Shown piece after piece: positions 37,553-45,478 of a DNA stretch of 64,000 nt. How positions within the stretch are numbered: position 1 is the first letter of the stretch; the number at the start of each line of letters is the position of its first letter. The position numbers and the translations under genes are program-made. The stretch comes from UBA1479 sp048263775. GTDB taxonomy: Bacteria; Pseudomonadota; Alphaproteobacteria; Rhodospirillales; Casp-alpha2. The notes beneath the pieces are model-generated. The model worked only from the letters and a program-made list of their open reading frames with translations. It was not told where the DNA came from and searched no databases. Location: positions 186,001 through 250,000 of the forward strand of contig JBLXDU010000006.1 of assembly GCA_048263775.1 (NCBI GenBank). The letters are read 5' to 3'.

Positions 37553-38158
37553 TTGTATTACGTTACCAAGTCCGTTGTTTGGCGCGGCATGATGCTGGCT
37601 TTGTGCCTTACCGTTCCCGCCGCCGCCCAAGCCCAGCAGGAATCCAAGACCGGCCAGGCAGCGACGGCAGAGGATATCAACGCGCGCGCCGCCAAGGTTG
37701 CCGTGTTGGATGTTCAACGCATCCTGCGCGAAGCGAAGGCGATGAAGAACATCCGCGATCAGGTATCCCAGCTGCGCAAAAGCTACCAGGAAGAGATCGA
37801 GAAGATGCAGGGCGACCTGCGCACGGCCAACGAAGAACTGCGCCGCAAGCGCACCATCCTGTCGCCCGACGCCTTTGACGAGGAGCGCCGCAAGTTCGAT
37901 CAGAAAGTTGCCGAGGTCCAGCGTCTGGTGCAGTCACGTAATCAGCAGCTCGACCGCGCCAACGCCGAGGCCGTCATCGAAGTCCAAAAGGTCTATAACG
38001 CCATCGTTCTCGAACTGGCCAACGAACGGTCATACGGGCTGATCTTCCGCAAAAGCGCGACCATCGTCGTTCATCCGCCCATCGAAGTGACGCCGGAAGT
38101 GTTGGCCCGCCTCGACAAGCGTCTGCCGGCGGTCAAAGTCACGCCGCCGCAAAAATAG
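37553..38158 (+). CDS. skp: OmpH/Skp family periplasmic chaperone
   Basis: Skp holds unfolded outer-membrane proteins in the periplasm for BamA. The protein has 201 residues with a signal peptide ending AAAQA (about 27). A long, charged coiled-coil arm follows (about residues 65-130: SQLRKSYQEEIEKMQGDL and similar). The start is TTG at 37553 with a perfect AGGAGG 5 nt upstream, so TTG is convincing. It sits between bamA and lpxD, the conserved context. Confidence 0.92.
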   Translation: MYYVTKSVVWRGMMLALCLTVPAAAQAQQESKTGQAATAEDINARAAKVAVLDVQRILREAKAMKNIRDQVSQLRKSYQEEIEKMQGDLRTANEELRRKRTILSPDAFDEERRKFDQKVAEVQRLVQSRNQQLDRANAEAVIEVQKVYNAIVLELANERSYGLIFRKSATIVVHPPIEVTPEVLARLDKRLPAVKVTPPQK

Positions 38159-38164
38159 ACGCCG

Positions 38165-39187
38165 ATGGCCGACCCCCGATTTTTCACGAGGGCCGGGCCC
38201 TTCACCCTGAGACAACTGGCGGAGGCCACGGGGGCAACCTTGGGTCCCGACACGTCTGGCGATCTGTTGATCGTTGACGTCATGCCGTTGTCCGCGGCGG
38301 GCGAAGGGCACCTGAGCTTTATCGACAACCGCAAATATCTGGATGCGTTCCGCGCAGCCAAGGCCTCCGCCATTCTGGCGGTTCCCAGCCTCGCGGATCA
38401 GGCGCCAAAAGGTGCGGCCCTGTTATTGAGCGACGACCCCTACCGTGCCTTCGCCATGGCGGCGGCGCACTTCTACCCGCGCCCACCGATTGAACCCGGC
38501 ATCCATCCGGGGGCCCATGTTGCCGCCGGCGCGGAAATTTCTCCGGAAAGCCGCATCGACGCCGGCGCCGTGGTCCAGGATGGTGCCGTGATCGGTGCAG
38601 GAACCGTGATCGGCCCGGGCGCCGTGGTTGAGCGCGGCGTTACCGTCGGCGCGGATTGCGCCATAGGGGCCGGTGTCACGTTGCAGTATTGTCTTGTCGG
38701 AGACCGGGTCATCATCCATCCGGGCGTGCGCGTAGGCCAGGACGGGTTCGGCTTCGCACCGGGGGCTGCGGGCCACCTGAAGGTGCCGCAACTGGGCCGG
38801 GTCATCATCGAATCGGATGTCGAGATCGGCGCCAATACGACTATCGACCGGGGGGCCGGTCCCGACACGGTAATCGGCGCCGGCACGAAGATCGACAACC
38901 TGGTACAGATCGCCCACAACGTGCGGATCGGACGGGGCTGTATCCTCGTTAGCTTCGTCGGCATTTCAGGCAGTACCCATATCGACGATTTTGTTATTAT
39001 CGGCGGTCAGGTCGGCATCGCAGGTCACCTGACGGTCGGCACAGGCGTGCGCATCGCGGCCCAAAGCGGGGTCATGCGTGACGTTCCGCCGGGGGCGACC
39101 ATCGGCGGTTCGCCCGCTAAGGACAGGCGCGAATGGATGAAGGAATTGGCGACATTGTCCAAGTTGGCCAAGAAGAAAGGAGACTAG
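38165..39187 (+). CDS. lpxD: UDP-3-O-acylglucosamine N-acyltransferase
   Basis: LpxD adds the second acyl chain in lipid A synthesis. The protein has 340 residues. An N-terminal uridine-binding domain is followed by a left-handed beta-helix of hexapeptide repeats (VIGAGTVIGPGAVVERGV and more). The catalytic histidine lies in NLVQIAHNVRIGRG. The gene starts 6 bp after skp. Confidence 0.96.
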   Translation: MADPRFFTRAGPFTLRQLAEATGATLGPDTSGDLLIVDVMPLSAAGEGHLSFIDNRKYLDAFRAAKASAILAVPSLADQAPKGAALLLSDDPYRAFAMAAAHFYPRPPIEPGIHPGAHVAAGAEISPESRIDAGAVVQDGAVIGAGTVIGPGAVVERGVTVGADCAIGAGVTLQYCLVGDRVIIHPGVRVGQDGFGFAPGAAGHLKVPQLGRVIIESDVEIGANTTIDRGAGPDTVIGAGTKIDNLVQIAHNVRIGRGCILVSFVGISGSTHIDDFVIIGGQVGIAGHLTVGTGVRIAAQSGVMRDVPPGATIGGSPAKDRREWMKELATLSKLAKKKGD

Positions 39188-39192
39188 GGGAG

Positions 39193-39657
39193 ATGGATTC
39201 CGAGGCAAGCACGGAAACCATGGAAATTGATATCAATCGGATCATGGAAATGATTCCGCACCGGTATCCGTTTCTTCTCATCGACAAGGTGATCGATGCG
39301 ATCCCGGGCACGAGCGGCACGGGCATCAAGAACGTGACCATCAACGAACCCTTCTTCCAAGGCCATTTCCCAGGCCATCCGATCATGCCGGGCGTGCTGA
39401 TCGTCGAGGCCATGGCGCAGACGGCGGGCGTTCTGGTCATGGCCGGACTGACCGATGCCAAGGATGCCCTGGTCTACTTCATGACAGTTGACAACGCCCG
39501 GTTCCGCAAGCCCGTGGTACCCGGCGACTGCGTGCATATTCACGTCGAATGCATCCAGAACCGGGGCGACGTGTGGAAATTCAAGGGCAAAGCCGTTGCC
39601 GACGGCGTCACCAAGGCGGAGGCCGTGTTTGCGGCCATGATCGTGAGACAAAAATGA
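39193..39657 (+). CDS. fabZ: 3-hydroxyacyl-[acyl-carrier-protein] dehydratase FabZ
   Basis: FabZ dehydrates 3-hydroxyacyl-ACP in fatty acid elongation, here beside lipid A genes that use its substrate. The protein has 154 residues. The catalytic His is in PHRYPFLLID and the Glu in HPIMPGVLIVEAMAQ (hot-dog fold). The ATG at 39193 is chosen: AGGGGAG lies before it, and the in-frame upstream extension overlaps lpxD. It ends overlapping lpxA by 4 bp. Confidence 0.96.
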   Translation: MDSEASTETMEIDINRIMEMIPHRYPFLLIDKVIDAIPGTSGTGIKNVTINEPFFQGHFPGHPIMPGVLIVEAMAQTAGVLVMAGLTDAKDALVYFMTVDNARFRKPVVPGDCVHIHVECIQNRGDVWKFKGKAVADGVTKAEAVFAAMIVRQK

Positions 39658-40454
39658 CCGATATTCACGCGACGGCGCAGGTCCATTCGGACGCCGAGAT
39701 CGGTAGCGGGGTCAAGATCGGCCCGTTCTGTGTTGTTGGACCCGATGCGGTGCTTGAGGACGGTGTCGAACTGCTGTCCCACGTCGTGGTCGAAGGACAT
39801 ACCCGCGTCGGGGCCCATAGCCGCGTGTTCCCCTTCGCCTCCCTGGGGCACGCGCCCCAGGACCTGAAATTCAAGGGTGAGGTCTCGCGCCTGGTGATCG
39901 GCGCCAATACGATCATCCGTGAACACGTGACCATGAATCCGGGCACCGAAGGCGGTGGCCTGGAAACCAAGGTCGGGAACAACTGTCTATTCATGGTCGG
40001 CGCCCATGTCGCCCATGATTGCCAGGTTTCCGACAACGTGATCTTGGTCAACAACGCCACCCTGGCGGGACATGTGTCGATTGAGGAATGGGCCATCGTC
40101 GGCGGTCTGTCGGCGGTCCATCAATTCGTTCGCATCGGCCGTCATGCCATGATCGGCGGTATGACCGGTGTGACCCAGGACGTAATCCCCTATGGTTCCG
40201 TCACCGGTAACCGGGCCAAGCTTGAAGGTTTGAACCTAGTCGGTCTCAAACGCCGAAGTTTTGATCGCGAAACGATCCACGCTCTACGCCAAGCTTACCG
40301 CCTGATCTTCGCTCAGGAAGGCACCATGGCCGAACGCCTGGACGATGTCGCAAACCTGTTCGGCGACAATCAGCCGGTCATGGAAATCGTCGAGTTCATT
40401 CGCTCCGATTCCTCGCGCTCCATTTGCCAGCCCCTGGTGGAGGATGCGGCCTAG
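39654..40454 (+). CDS. lpxA: UDP-N-acetylglucosamine acyltransferase
   Basis: LpxA performs the first acylation of lipid A synthesis. The protein has 266 residues. Left-handed beta-helix hexapeptides start at once (IHATAQVHSDAEIGSGVKIG); the catalytic histidine is in VGAHVAHDCQV. The GLNLVGLKRR segment leads to the C-terminal helical part. The ATG overlaps the fabZ stop (ATGA), which fixes the start. Confidence 0.97.
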   Translation: MTDIHATAQVHSDAEIGSGVKIGPFCVVGPDAVLEDGVELLSHVVVEGHTRVGAHSRVFPFASLGHAPQDLKFKGEVSRLVIGANTIIREHVTMNPGTEGGGLETKVGNNCLFMVGAHVAHDCQVSDNVILVNNATLAGHVSIEEWAIVGGLSAVHQFVRIGRHAMIGGMTGVTQDVIPYGSVTGNRAKLEGLNLVGLKRRSFDRETIHALRQAYRLIFAQEGTMAERLDDVANLFGDNQPVMEIVEFIRSDSSRSICQPLVEDAA

Positions 40455-40455
40455 C

Positions 40456-41286
40456 TTGCCCCGGCTTGGGATCATCGCGGGCGGAGGCCTGCTGCCCGAG
40501 ATTCTCGTGCAACGTTGCCATGCCGCCGGCCGGCCCGTGTTCGTGGCCGCGCTGAAAGGGCAGGGGGATGCTGGCCGGTTTTCCGGCGCCGAGGTTGAAA
40601 CGTTCCGCCTGGGCGCCGTTGGCGGCATCATCAAACGTCTGAAATCCTTGGATATCACCGATATCGTGCTGTCCGGCGCCGTGCAGCGGCCCCGGGCCGC
40701 CGACCTGATCCCGGATTTGTGGTCGGCCCGGTTTCTGGCCCGCACCAAGGCCCTGGGCCGGGGCGATGATGGGCTGTTGACCGCCATCTTGACCGCCCTT
40801 GAGGATCAGGAAGGATTCCGGGTCCTAGCGCCCCATGATCTGGCGCCGGACCTGCTGACTCCCGCCGGAACGTTGGGCATACAGACATTGTCGCGGGAAA
40901 TGGCGGGGGACCTTGCCGCCGGAATTTCCGGCGCCCGCGCCCATGGCCGCCGTGACGCCGGTCAGGCAGTGATTGCCGCGGGCGGCCGTGTGGTGGCCTG
41001 GGAAGGCCCGCAAGGCACCGAAGCCATGATCGCGGCCGCCGGGCTCGAGGCACGGGGCGGCATCCTCGTGAAGGCCATGAAACCGGGGCAGGAGCCGCGC
41101 GTGGACCTGCCGGCCGTCGGCCCCGACACCGTGGATCAGGCCGTGGCGGCAGGCCTGCACGGGATTTCCGTCGAGGCCGGGCGATCGCTGATCCTGGATC
41201 GTGACGAGATGATCCGCCGGGCCGATGCCGCCGGTTTGGCCGTTCACGGCTTCACGGACGCGGACACGGGCGGAGGAGCGGGATGA
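40456..41286 (+). CDS. lpxI: UDP-2,3-diacylglucosamine diphosphatase LpxI
   Basis: LpxI hydrolyses UDP-2,3-diacylglucosamine to lipid X in alphaproteobacteria, replacing LpxH. The protein has 276 residues. The family start LGIIAGGGLLPEIL and the C-terminal segments VAWEGPQGTEAMI and RVDLPAVGPDTV are visible. I chose TTG at 40456, with GGAGG 12 nt upstream; an in-frame ATG at 40444 would overlap lpxA by 11 bp and has no space for its Shine-Dalgarno site. It overlaps lpxB by 4 bp. Confidence 0.92.
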   Translation: MPRLGIIAGGGLLPEILVQRCHAAGRPVFVAALKGQGDAGRFSGAEVETFRLGAVGGIIKRLKSLDITDIVLSGAVQRPRAADLIPDLWSARFLARTKALGRGDDGLLTAILTALEDQEGFRVLAPHDLAPDLLTPAGTLGIQTLSREMAGDLAAGISGARAHGRRDAGQAVIAAGGRVVAWEGPQGTEAMIAAAGLEARGGILVKAMKPGQEPRVDLPAVGPDTVDQAVAAGLHGISVEAGRSLILDRDEMIRRADAAGLAVHGFTDADTGGGAG

Positions 41287-42446
41287 CGGCGTCCGAGGCA
41301 CCCCTGATCTACCTGATCGCCGGTGAGGCGTCCGGTGATGCCCTGGGGGCATCGTTGATGGCGGCCCTTAAGATCCGTCTTGGCGGTGCTATCCGGTTCG
41401 CGGGCGTCGGCGGCCCTTTGATGGCAGACGAAGGCCTCGACAGCCTATTTCCCATGGATGACCTGGCCGTCATGGGCCTGGCCGAGGTCGTACCGCGCTT
41501 GCCGAGGTTATTGACGCGCATGGCGGAGACCCGCGCCGATGTATTGGCCAAAAACCCGGCTGTTCTGGTGACCATTGATGCTCCGGACTTCTGTTTCCGC
41601 GTGGCCAAGAAAGTGAAGGCCCTCAGGCCTGGGTTCCCCATCGTGCATTATGGAGCGCCCACGGTCTGGGCCTGGCGCCCCAAGAGGGCCAAGGCCGTGG
41701 CCCGCTTCCTCGATCATATGCTCTGCCTTTATCCGTTCGAGCCGCCTTATTTCACGCGCGAGGGCCTGGCCGCGTCCTTCATCGGCCATCCCATCGTCCT
41801 GTCCATGGGGGTGCAGCCGGGCGCCGATGACCGCGCCGCCGATTTCCGTGCCCGCCACGACGTCGCCGCCGATGCGCAGGTTCTGGCCGTGTTGCCGGGA
41901 TCTCGCGGCGGCGAATTGGACCGCCTGCTGCCCGTGTTCGGCGAGACCCTGACGCATCTGTGGGCCGGCGGCTGGCGCGGGCGCGTGGTCGTGCCGACCC
42001 TGGCCCGCCACAAAGACCGGATCGCTGCCGCCGTGCAGGGCTGGCCGGGCAACCCTCTGGTGGTTACCGGGAATGACGAAAAATGGCGGGCCTTCGCCGC
42101 CGCCGACACAGCGCTCGCGGCCTCGGGCACGGTGACTCTGGAACTGGCCGCCGCCGGCGTGCCGACCGTGATCGCCTACAAGGTGTCCGGTGTGACCGCC
42201 GCCATTGCCCGCCGTCTGATCCGGACCCCCCATGCCGGACTGGTGAGCATTCTTTTGGGCGAAGAGGTGATGCCTGAATTCATCCAAGACGATTGCACGG
42301 CCGAACGCATCGTTCCGGCCTTGCAGGCCCTGCTTGGCGACGAGACGGCACGGGCCACGCAACGCGGCCATTTCAAGCAGGCCATGACCATGTTGCAAGG
42401 TCCCGCCGCGGCCGAGGTGGTTGCCGGCGTCATCGGCCGGGCATAG
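41283..42446 (+). CDS. lpxB: lipid-A-disaccharide synthase
   Basis: LpxB joins lipid X and UDP-diacylglucosamine to form the lipid A disaccharide; it is a GT-B (GT19) glycosyltransferase. The protein has 387 residues. It has IYLIAGEASGDALGASLM at the N-terminus, VHYGAPTVWAWRPKRA in the middle and AASGTVTLELAAAGVPTV in the C-terminal nucleotide-binding half. It is the last gene of the lpx run and is followed by a shared terminator. Confidence 0.96.
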   Translation: MTASEAPLIYLIAGEASGDALGASLMAALKIRLGGAIRFAGVGGPLMADEGLDSLFPMDDLAVMGLAEVVPRLPRLLTRMAETRADVLAKNPAVLVTIDAPDFCFRVAKKVKALRPGFPIVHYGAPTVWAWRPKRAKAVARFLDHMLCLYPFEPPYFTREGLAASFIGHPIVLSMGVQPGADDRAADFRARHDVAADAQVLAVLPGSRGGELDRLLPVFGETLTHLWAGGWRGRVVVPTLARHKDRIAAAVQGWPGNPLVVTGNDEKWRAFAAADTALAASGTVTLELAAAGVPTVIAYKVSGVTAAIARRLIRTPHAGLVSILLGEEVMPEFIQDDCTAERIVPALQALLGDETARATQRGHFKQAMTMLQGPAAAEVVAGVIGRA

Positions 42447-42447
42447 C

Positions 42448-42478
42448 AAAAGGGCCGCCCCTGGGGGACGGCCCTTCA
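42448..42478. terminator. bidirectional terminator between lpxB and gltA
   Basis: AAGGGCCG (42450-42457) pairs with CGGCCCTT (42469-42476), with an inner CCCC/GGGG. A-rich and T-rich flanks (CAAAAGGG on the left, CCCTTCACTTATTT on the right) serve both strands. The genes converge here, so one hairpin can end both transcripts. Confidence 0.7.
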
Positions 42479-42500
42479 CTTATTTCAAACCGGAAGCGGC

Positions 42501-43814
42501 TTAGCGCTTGTCGATCGGCACATACGGCCGTTCGGTGTAACCGGTATAGAGCTGACGCGGACGGCCAATCTTCTGGCTCGGATCCTCGACCATCTCGTTC
42601 CACTGGGCAACCCAGCCGACCGTGCGGGCGACGGCGAACAGCACGGTGAACATGCTGGTCGGGATGCCCATGGCCTTGAAGATGATGCCCGAATAGAAAT
42701 CGACGTTGGGGAACAGCTTGCGGCTGACGAAATATTCGTCTTCCAGGGCGATGCGTTCCAGTTCCATAGCCAGGTCGAGCAGCGGCTCGTCCTTGATGCC
42801 CAATTCCTCAAGAACTTCGTGGCAGGAATCGCGCATGACGTTGGCCCGCGGGTCCATGTTCTTGTAGACGCGGTGGCCGAAGCCCATGAGCCGGAACGGA
42901 TCGTCCTTGTCTTTGGCCTTCTTGATGTACTCGTTGATGTTGTCCTTGTGGCCGATCTCGCCGAGCATGGTCAAAACGGCCTCGTTGGCGCCGCCGTGGG
43001 CCGGGCCCCAGAGGGACGCGATCCCGGCCGAGATGCAGGCGAAGGGATTGGCGCCGGATGAGCCGGCCAGACGCACGGTCGAGGTCGAGGCGTTCTGCTC
43101 GTGATCGGCGTGGAGCGTCAGGATGCGGTCCATGGCGCGCGACAGAACGGGGCTGACTTTGTATTCCTCGCAGGGCGTCGCATACATCATATGCAGGAAG
43201 TTTTCCGCGAAGCTCAGCTCGTTGCGGGGATAGATGAAGGGCTGACCAAGAGCGTATTTATACGCCCAGGCGGCGATCGTTGGCATCTTGGCGATCAGAC
43301 GGTAGGACGCGATCATCCGATGGTGCGGATCATTGATATCGGTCGAATCATGATAGAATGCCGACAAGGCACCAACCACGCCGCACATCACCGCCATCGG
43401 GTGGGCGTCGCGCCGGAACCCGCGGAAGAAGTTGGCGATCTGCTCGTGCAGCATCGTGTGATAGGTGATGTCTTTCTCGAACTTGCCCTTCTGCGCGCCC
43501 GTCGGCAGTTCGCCGTAGAGCAGCAGATAGCAGACTTCCATGAAGTCGGAATGTTCGGCCAGGTCCTGAATCGGAATGCCGCGATACAGCAGGATGCCCG
43601 CATCACCGTCGATGTAGGTGATCTTGGACTCGCAACTGCCGGTCGATGTGAAACCCGGGTCGTAGGTAAAGCAATCCGTTTCCGCGTAGAGCTTACGCAC
43701 GTCGATGACGGAGGGGCCGACGCTGGCGTCCATGACCGGCAGTTCGTAGGCTTTGCCGTCACGGTTGTCCGTCAGGGTGAAGGTGGCGTTCTTGCCGTGG
43801 CTGGTGTCACTCAT
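42501..43814 (-). CDS. gltA: citrate synthase, type II
   Basis: Citrate synthase condenses oxaloacetate and acetyl-CoA in the TCA cycle. The protein has 437 residues, typical of the hexameric type II enzyme of Gram-negative bacteria. Active-site residues are His235/His238 (LHADHEQN), His273 (GPAHGGANE), His314 (GFGHRVYKN) and Asp372 (DFYSG). ATAAGGAGGG precedes the ATG, an excellent ribosome-binding site. Confidence 0.97.
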   Translation of the reverse strand: MSDTSHGKNATFTLTDNRDGKAYELPVMDASVGPSVIDVRKLYAETDCFTYDPGFTSTGSCESKITYIDGDAGILLYRGIPIQDLAEHSDFMEVCYLLLYGELPTGAQKGKFEKDITYHTMLHEQIANFFRGFRRDAHPMAVMCGVVGALSAFYHDSTDINDPHHRMIASYRLIAKMPTIAAWAYKYALGQPFIYPRNELSFAENFLHMMYATPCEEYKVSPVLSRAMDRILTLHADHEQNASTSTVRLAGSSGANPFACISAGIASLWGPAHGGANEAVLTMLGEIGHKDNINEYIKKAKDKDDPFRLMGFGHRVYKNMDPRANVMRDSCHEVLEELGIKDEPLLDLAMELERIALEDEYFVSRKLFPNVDFYSGIIFKAMGIPTSMFTVLFAVARTVGWVAQWNEMVEDPSQKIGRPRQLYTGYTERPYVPIDKR

Positions 43815-43910
43815 ACGTGTCCCTCCTTATGGGCGGCGGAGACAGGGGTCTCCGGTTCGTCTCGGCGCGCATGCCGCGGGGTGTAGCGGTTCTAACGCGT
43901 CCGTCCGGGG

Positions 43911-45332
43911 TTAAAGGCCGGCCAGGGCGTCGTCGAGACGCCCCAAAGTTTCCTCACGGCCCAATACATCCATGATTTCGAATACGCTCGGCGAAACCGT
44001 GCTACCCGTGAGGGCGGCGCGGACAGGTTGTGCGACGGCACCGAGCTTAAGGCCGCCGGCTTCTCCGAATCCTTTGGCGGCGGCCATCAGGGCTTCGTCG
44101 CTCCAGGTTTCGGTGGCATCCAGGACGGGGCGCAGATCACGGAGCAGGGCCGCTCCGTCCGTGCCCAGCTGCTGTTGCGCTTTTTCAGTTTTGGGGATGG
44201 GGCGTTGAAGGGCGTAAAAAGTAGCGTTTTCAGATAGTTCTGAAATTGTCTTCGCGCGTTCCTTCAAACCAGTCATGCCTTTAAATAGCCGATCCTGAGC
44301 CTCTTTAGCAAGTCTTCCTGGATAGGCGGTCTGTAAACGTTCCATGACAAGGTCAGTCAGCCGAGCGTTATCGGCCTCGCGAATGTAATGGCCGTTCAGG
44401 CTGGTCAGCTTGGTGACGTCGAACCGTGCCGCCGATTTGCCGACGTTTTCCAGCCCAAACCACTCGATCGCCTGATCCGTGGAAATGATCTCATCGTCAC
44501 CGTGGCTCCAGCCCAGGCGCAACAGATAGTTGCGCAGCGCTTCGGGCAGGAAGCCGTCGTCGCGGTAGGCTTCGACGCCCAGGGCACCATGACGCTTGGA
44601 CAGCTTGGCGCCGTCCGGGCCATGGATCAGTGGAATATGGGCGAAGGTCGGCGTGTCCCAGCCCAGTGCCAGATACAGTTGTGTCTGCCGGAAGGCGTTG
44701 GTCAGGTGGTCGTCGCCGCGGATCACATGGGTGATACCCATGTCGTGGTCGTCAACGACCACGGCGAGCATATAGGTCGGCGTGCCGTCGGCGCGCAGTA
44801 GCACCATGTCGTCCAGTTGCGCATTGGCCACGGTAACCCGGCCCTGCACCAGATCGTCGATCACCGTTTCGCCCTCGAGCGGCGCCTTCATGCGGATCAC
44901 CGGATCGACGCCGGCGGGGGCCTCCGACGGGTCGCGGTCACGCCAGGTGCCGTCATACATGCGCTGTCGGCCTTCCTTGCGCGCGGTTTCGCGCATGGCG
45001 GTCAGTTCCTCCGGCGAGCAATAGCACTTATAGGCCTTGCCTTCGGCCAGCAGGCGTTCAGCGGCGGCACGGTGCGTATCGGCCCGATCGAACTGGGAAA
45101 TCGGATCACCGTCCCAATCCAGGCCGAGCCATTCCAGGCCCGCGTAGATGGCATCGACCGCCGCCTGGGTTGAACGGGCGCGGTCCGTGTCCTCGATCCG
45201 AAGATAGAACTTGCCGCCGGCGCCGTGACGTTGGTGATGTTTGGCAAACAGCCAGTTGTACAGGGCCGTGCGCGCGCCGCCGATGTGCAGATAACCAGTG
45301 GGAGAAGGGGCGAAGCGGGTCACGACCGTCAT
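43911..45332 (-). CDS. gltX: glutamyl-tRNA synthetase
   Basis: This class I synthetase charges tRNA-Glu (and, in many alphaproteobacteria that lack GlnRS, tRNA-Gln as well). The protein has 473 residues. The HIGH motif reads HIGG (16-19) within APSPTGYLHIGGA, and KMSKS reads KLSKR (243-247). The zinc-like SPEELTAMRE stretch contains one visible pair of Cys (YKCYCSPEE). It is 96 bp upstream of gltA on the same strand. Confidence 0.96.
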   Translation of the reverse strand: MTVVTRFAPSPTGYLHIGGARTALYNWLFAKHHQRHGAGGKFYLRIEDTDRARSTQAAVDAIYAGLEWLGLDWDGDPISQFDRADTHRAAAERLLAEGKAYKCYCSPEELTAMRETARKEGRQRMYDGTWRDRDPSEAPAGVDPVIRMKAPLEGETVIDDLVQGRVTVANAQLDDMVLLRADGTPTYMLAVVVDDHDMGITHVIRGDDHLTNAFRQTQLYLALGWDTPTFAHIPLIHGPDGAKLSKRHGALGVEAYRDDGFLPEALRNYLLRLGWSHGDDEIISTDQAIEWFGLENVGKSAARFDVTKLTSLNGHYIREADNARLTDLVMERLQTAYPGRLAKEAQDRLFKGMTGLKERAKTISELSENATFYALQRPIPKTEKAQQQLGTDGAALLRDLRPVLDATETWSDEALMAAAKGFGEAGGLKLGAVAQPVRAALTGSTVSPSVFEIMDVLGREETLGRLDDALAGL

Positions 45333-45478
45333 GGCTGTCTTTTTATCCTTTTAGATCCCTGAATGCGGGACTTTAACGGGGGGCGCCGGAGGGATAGCAT
45401 ACTTTCTGTGCGGGCGCAGCATTCCTTGTACCGGCACGAAACCCGGGGATGGACAGGCGTGGGGACGCCAAGGGTGAA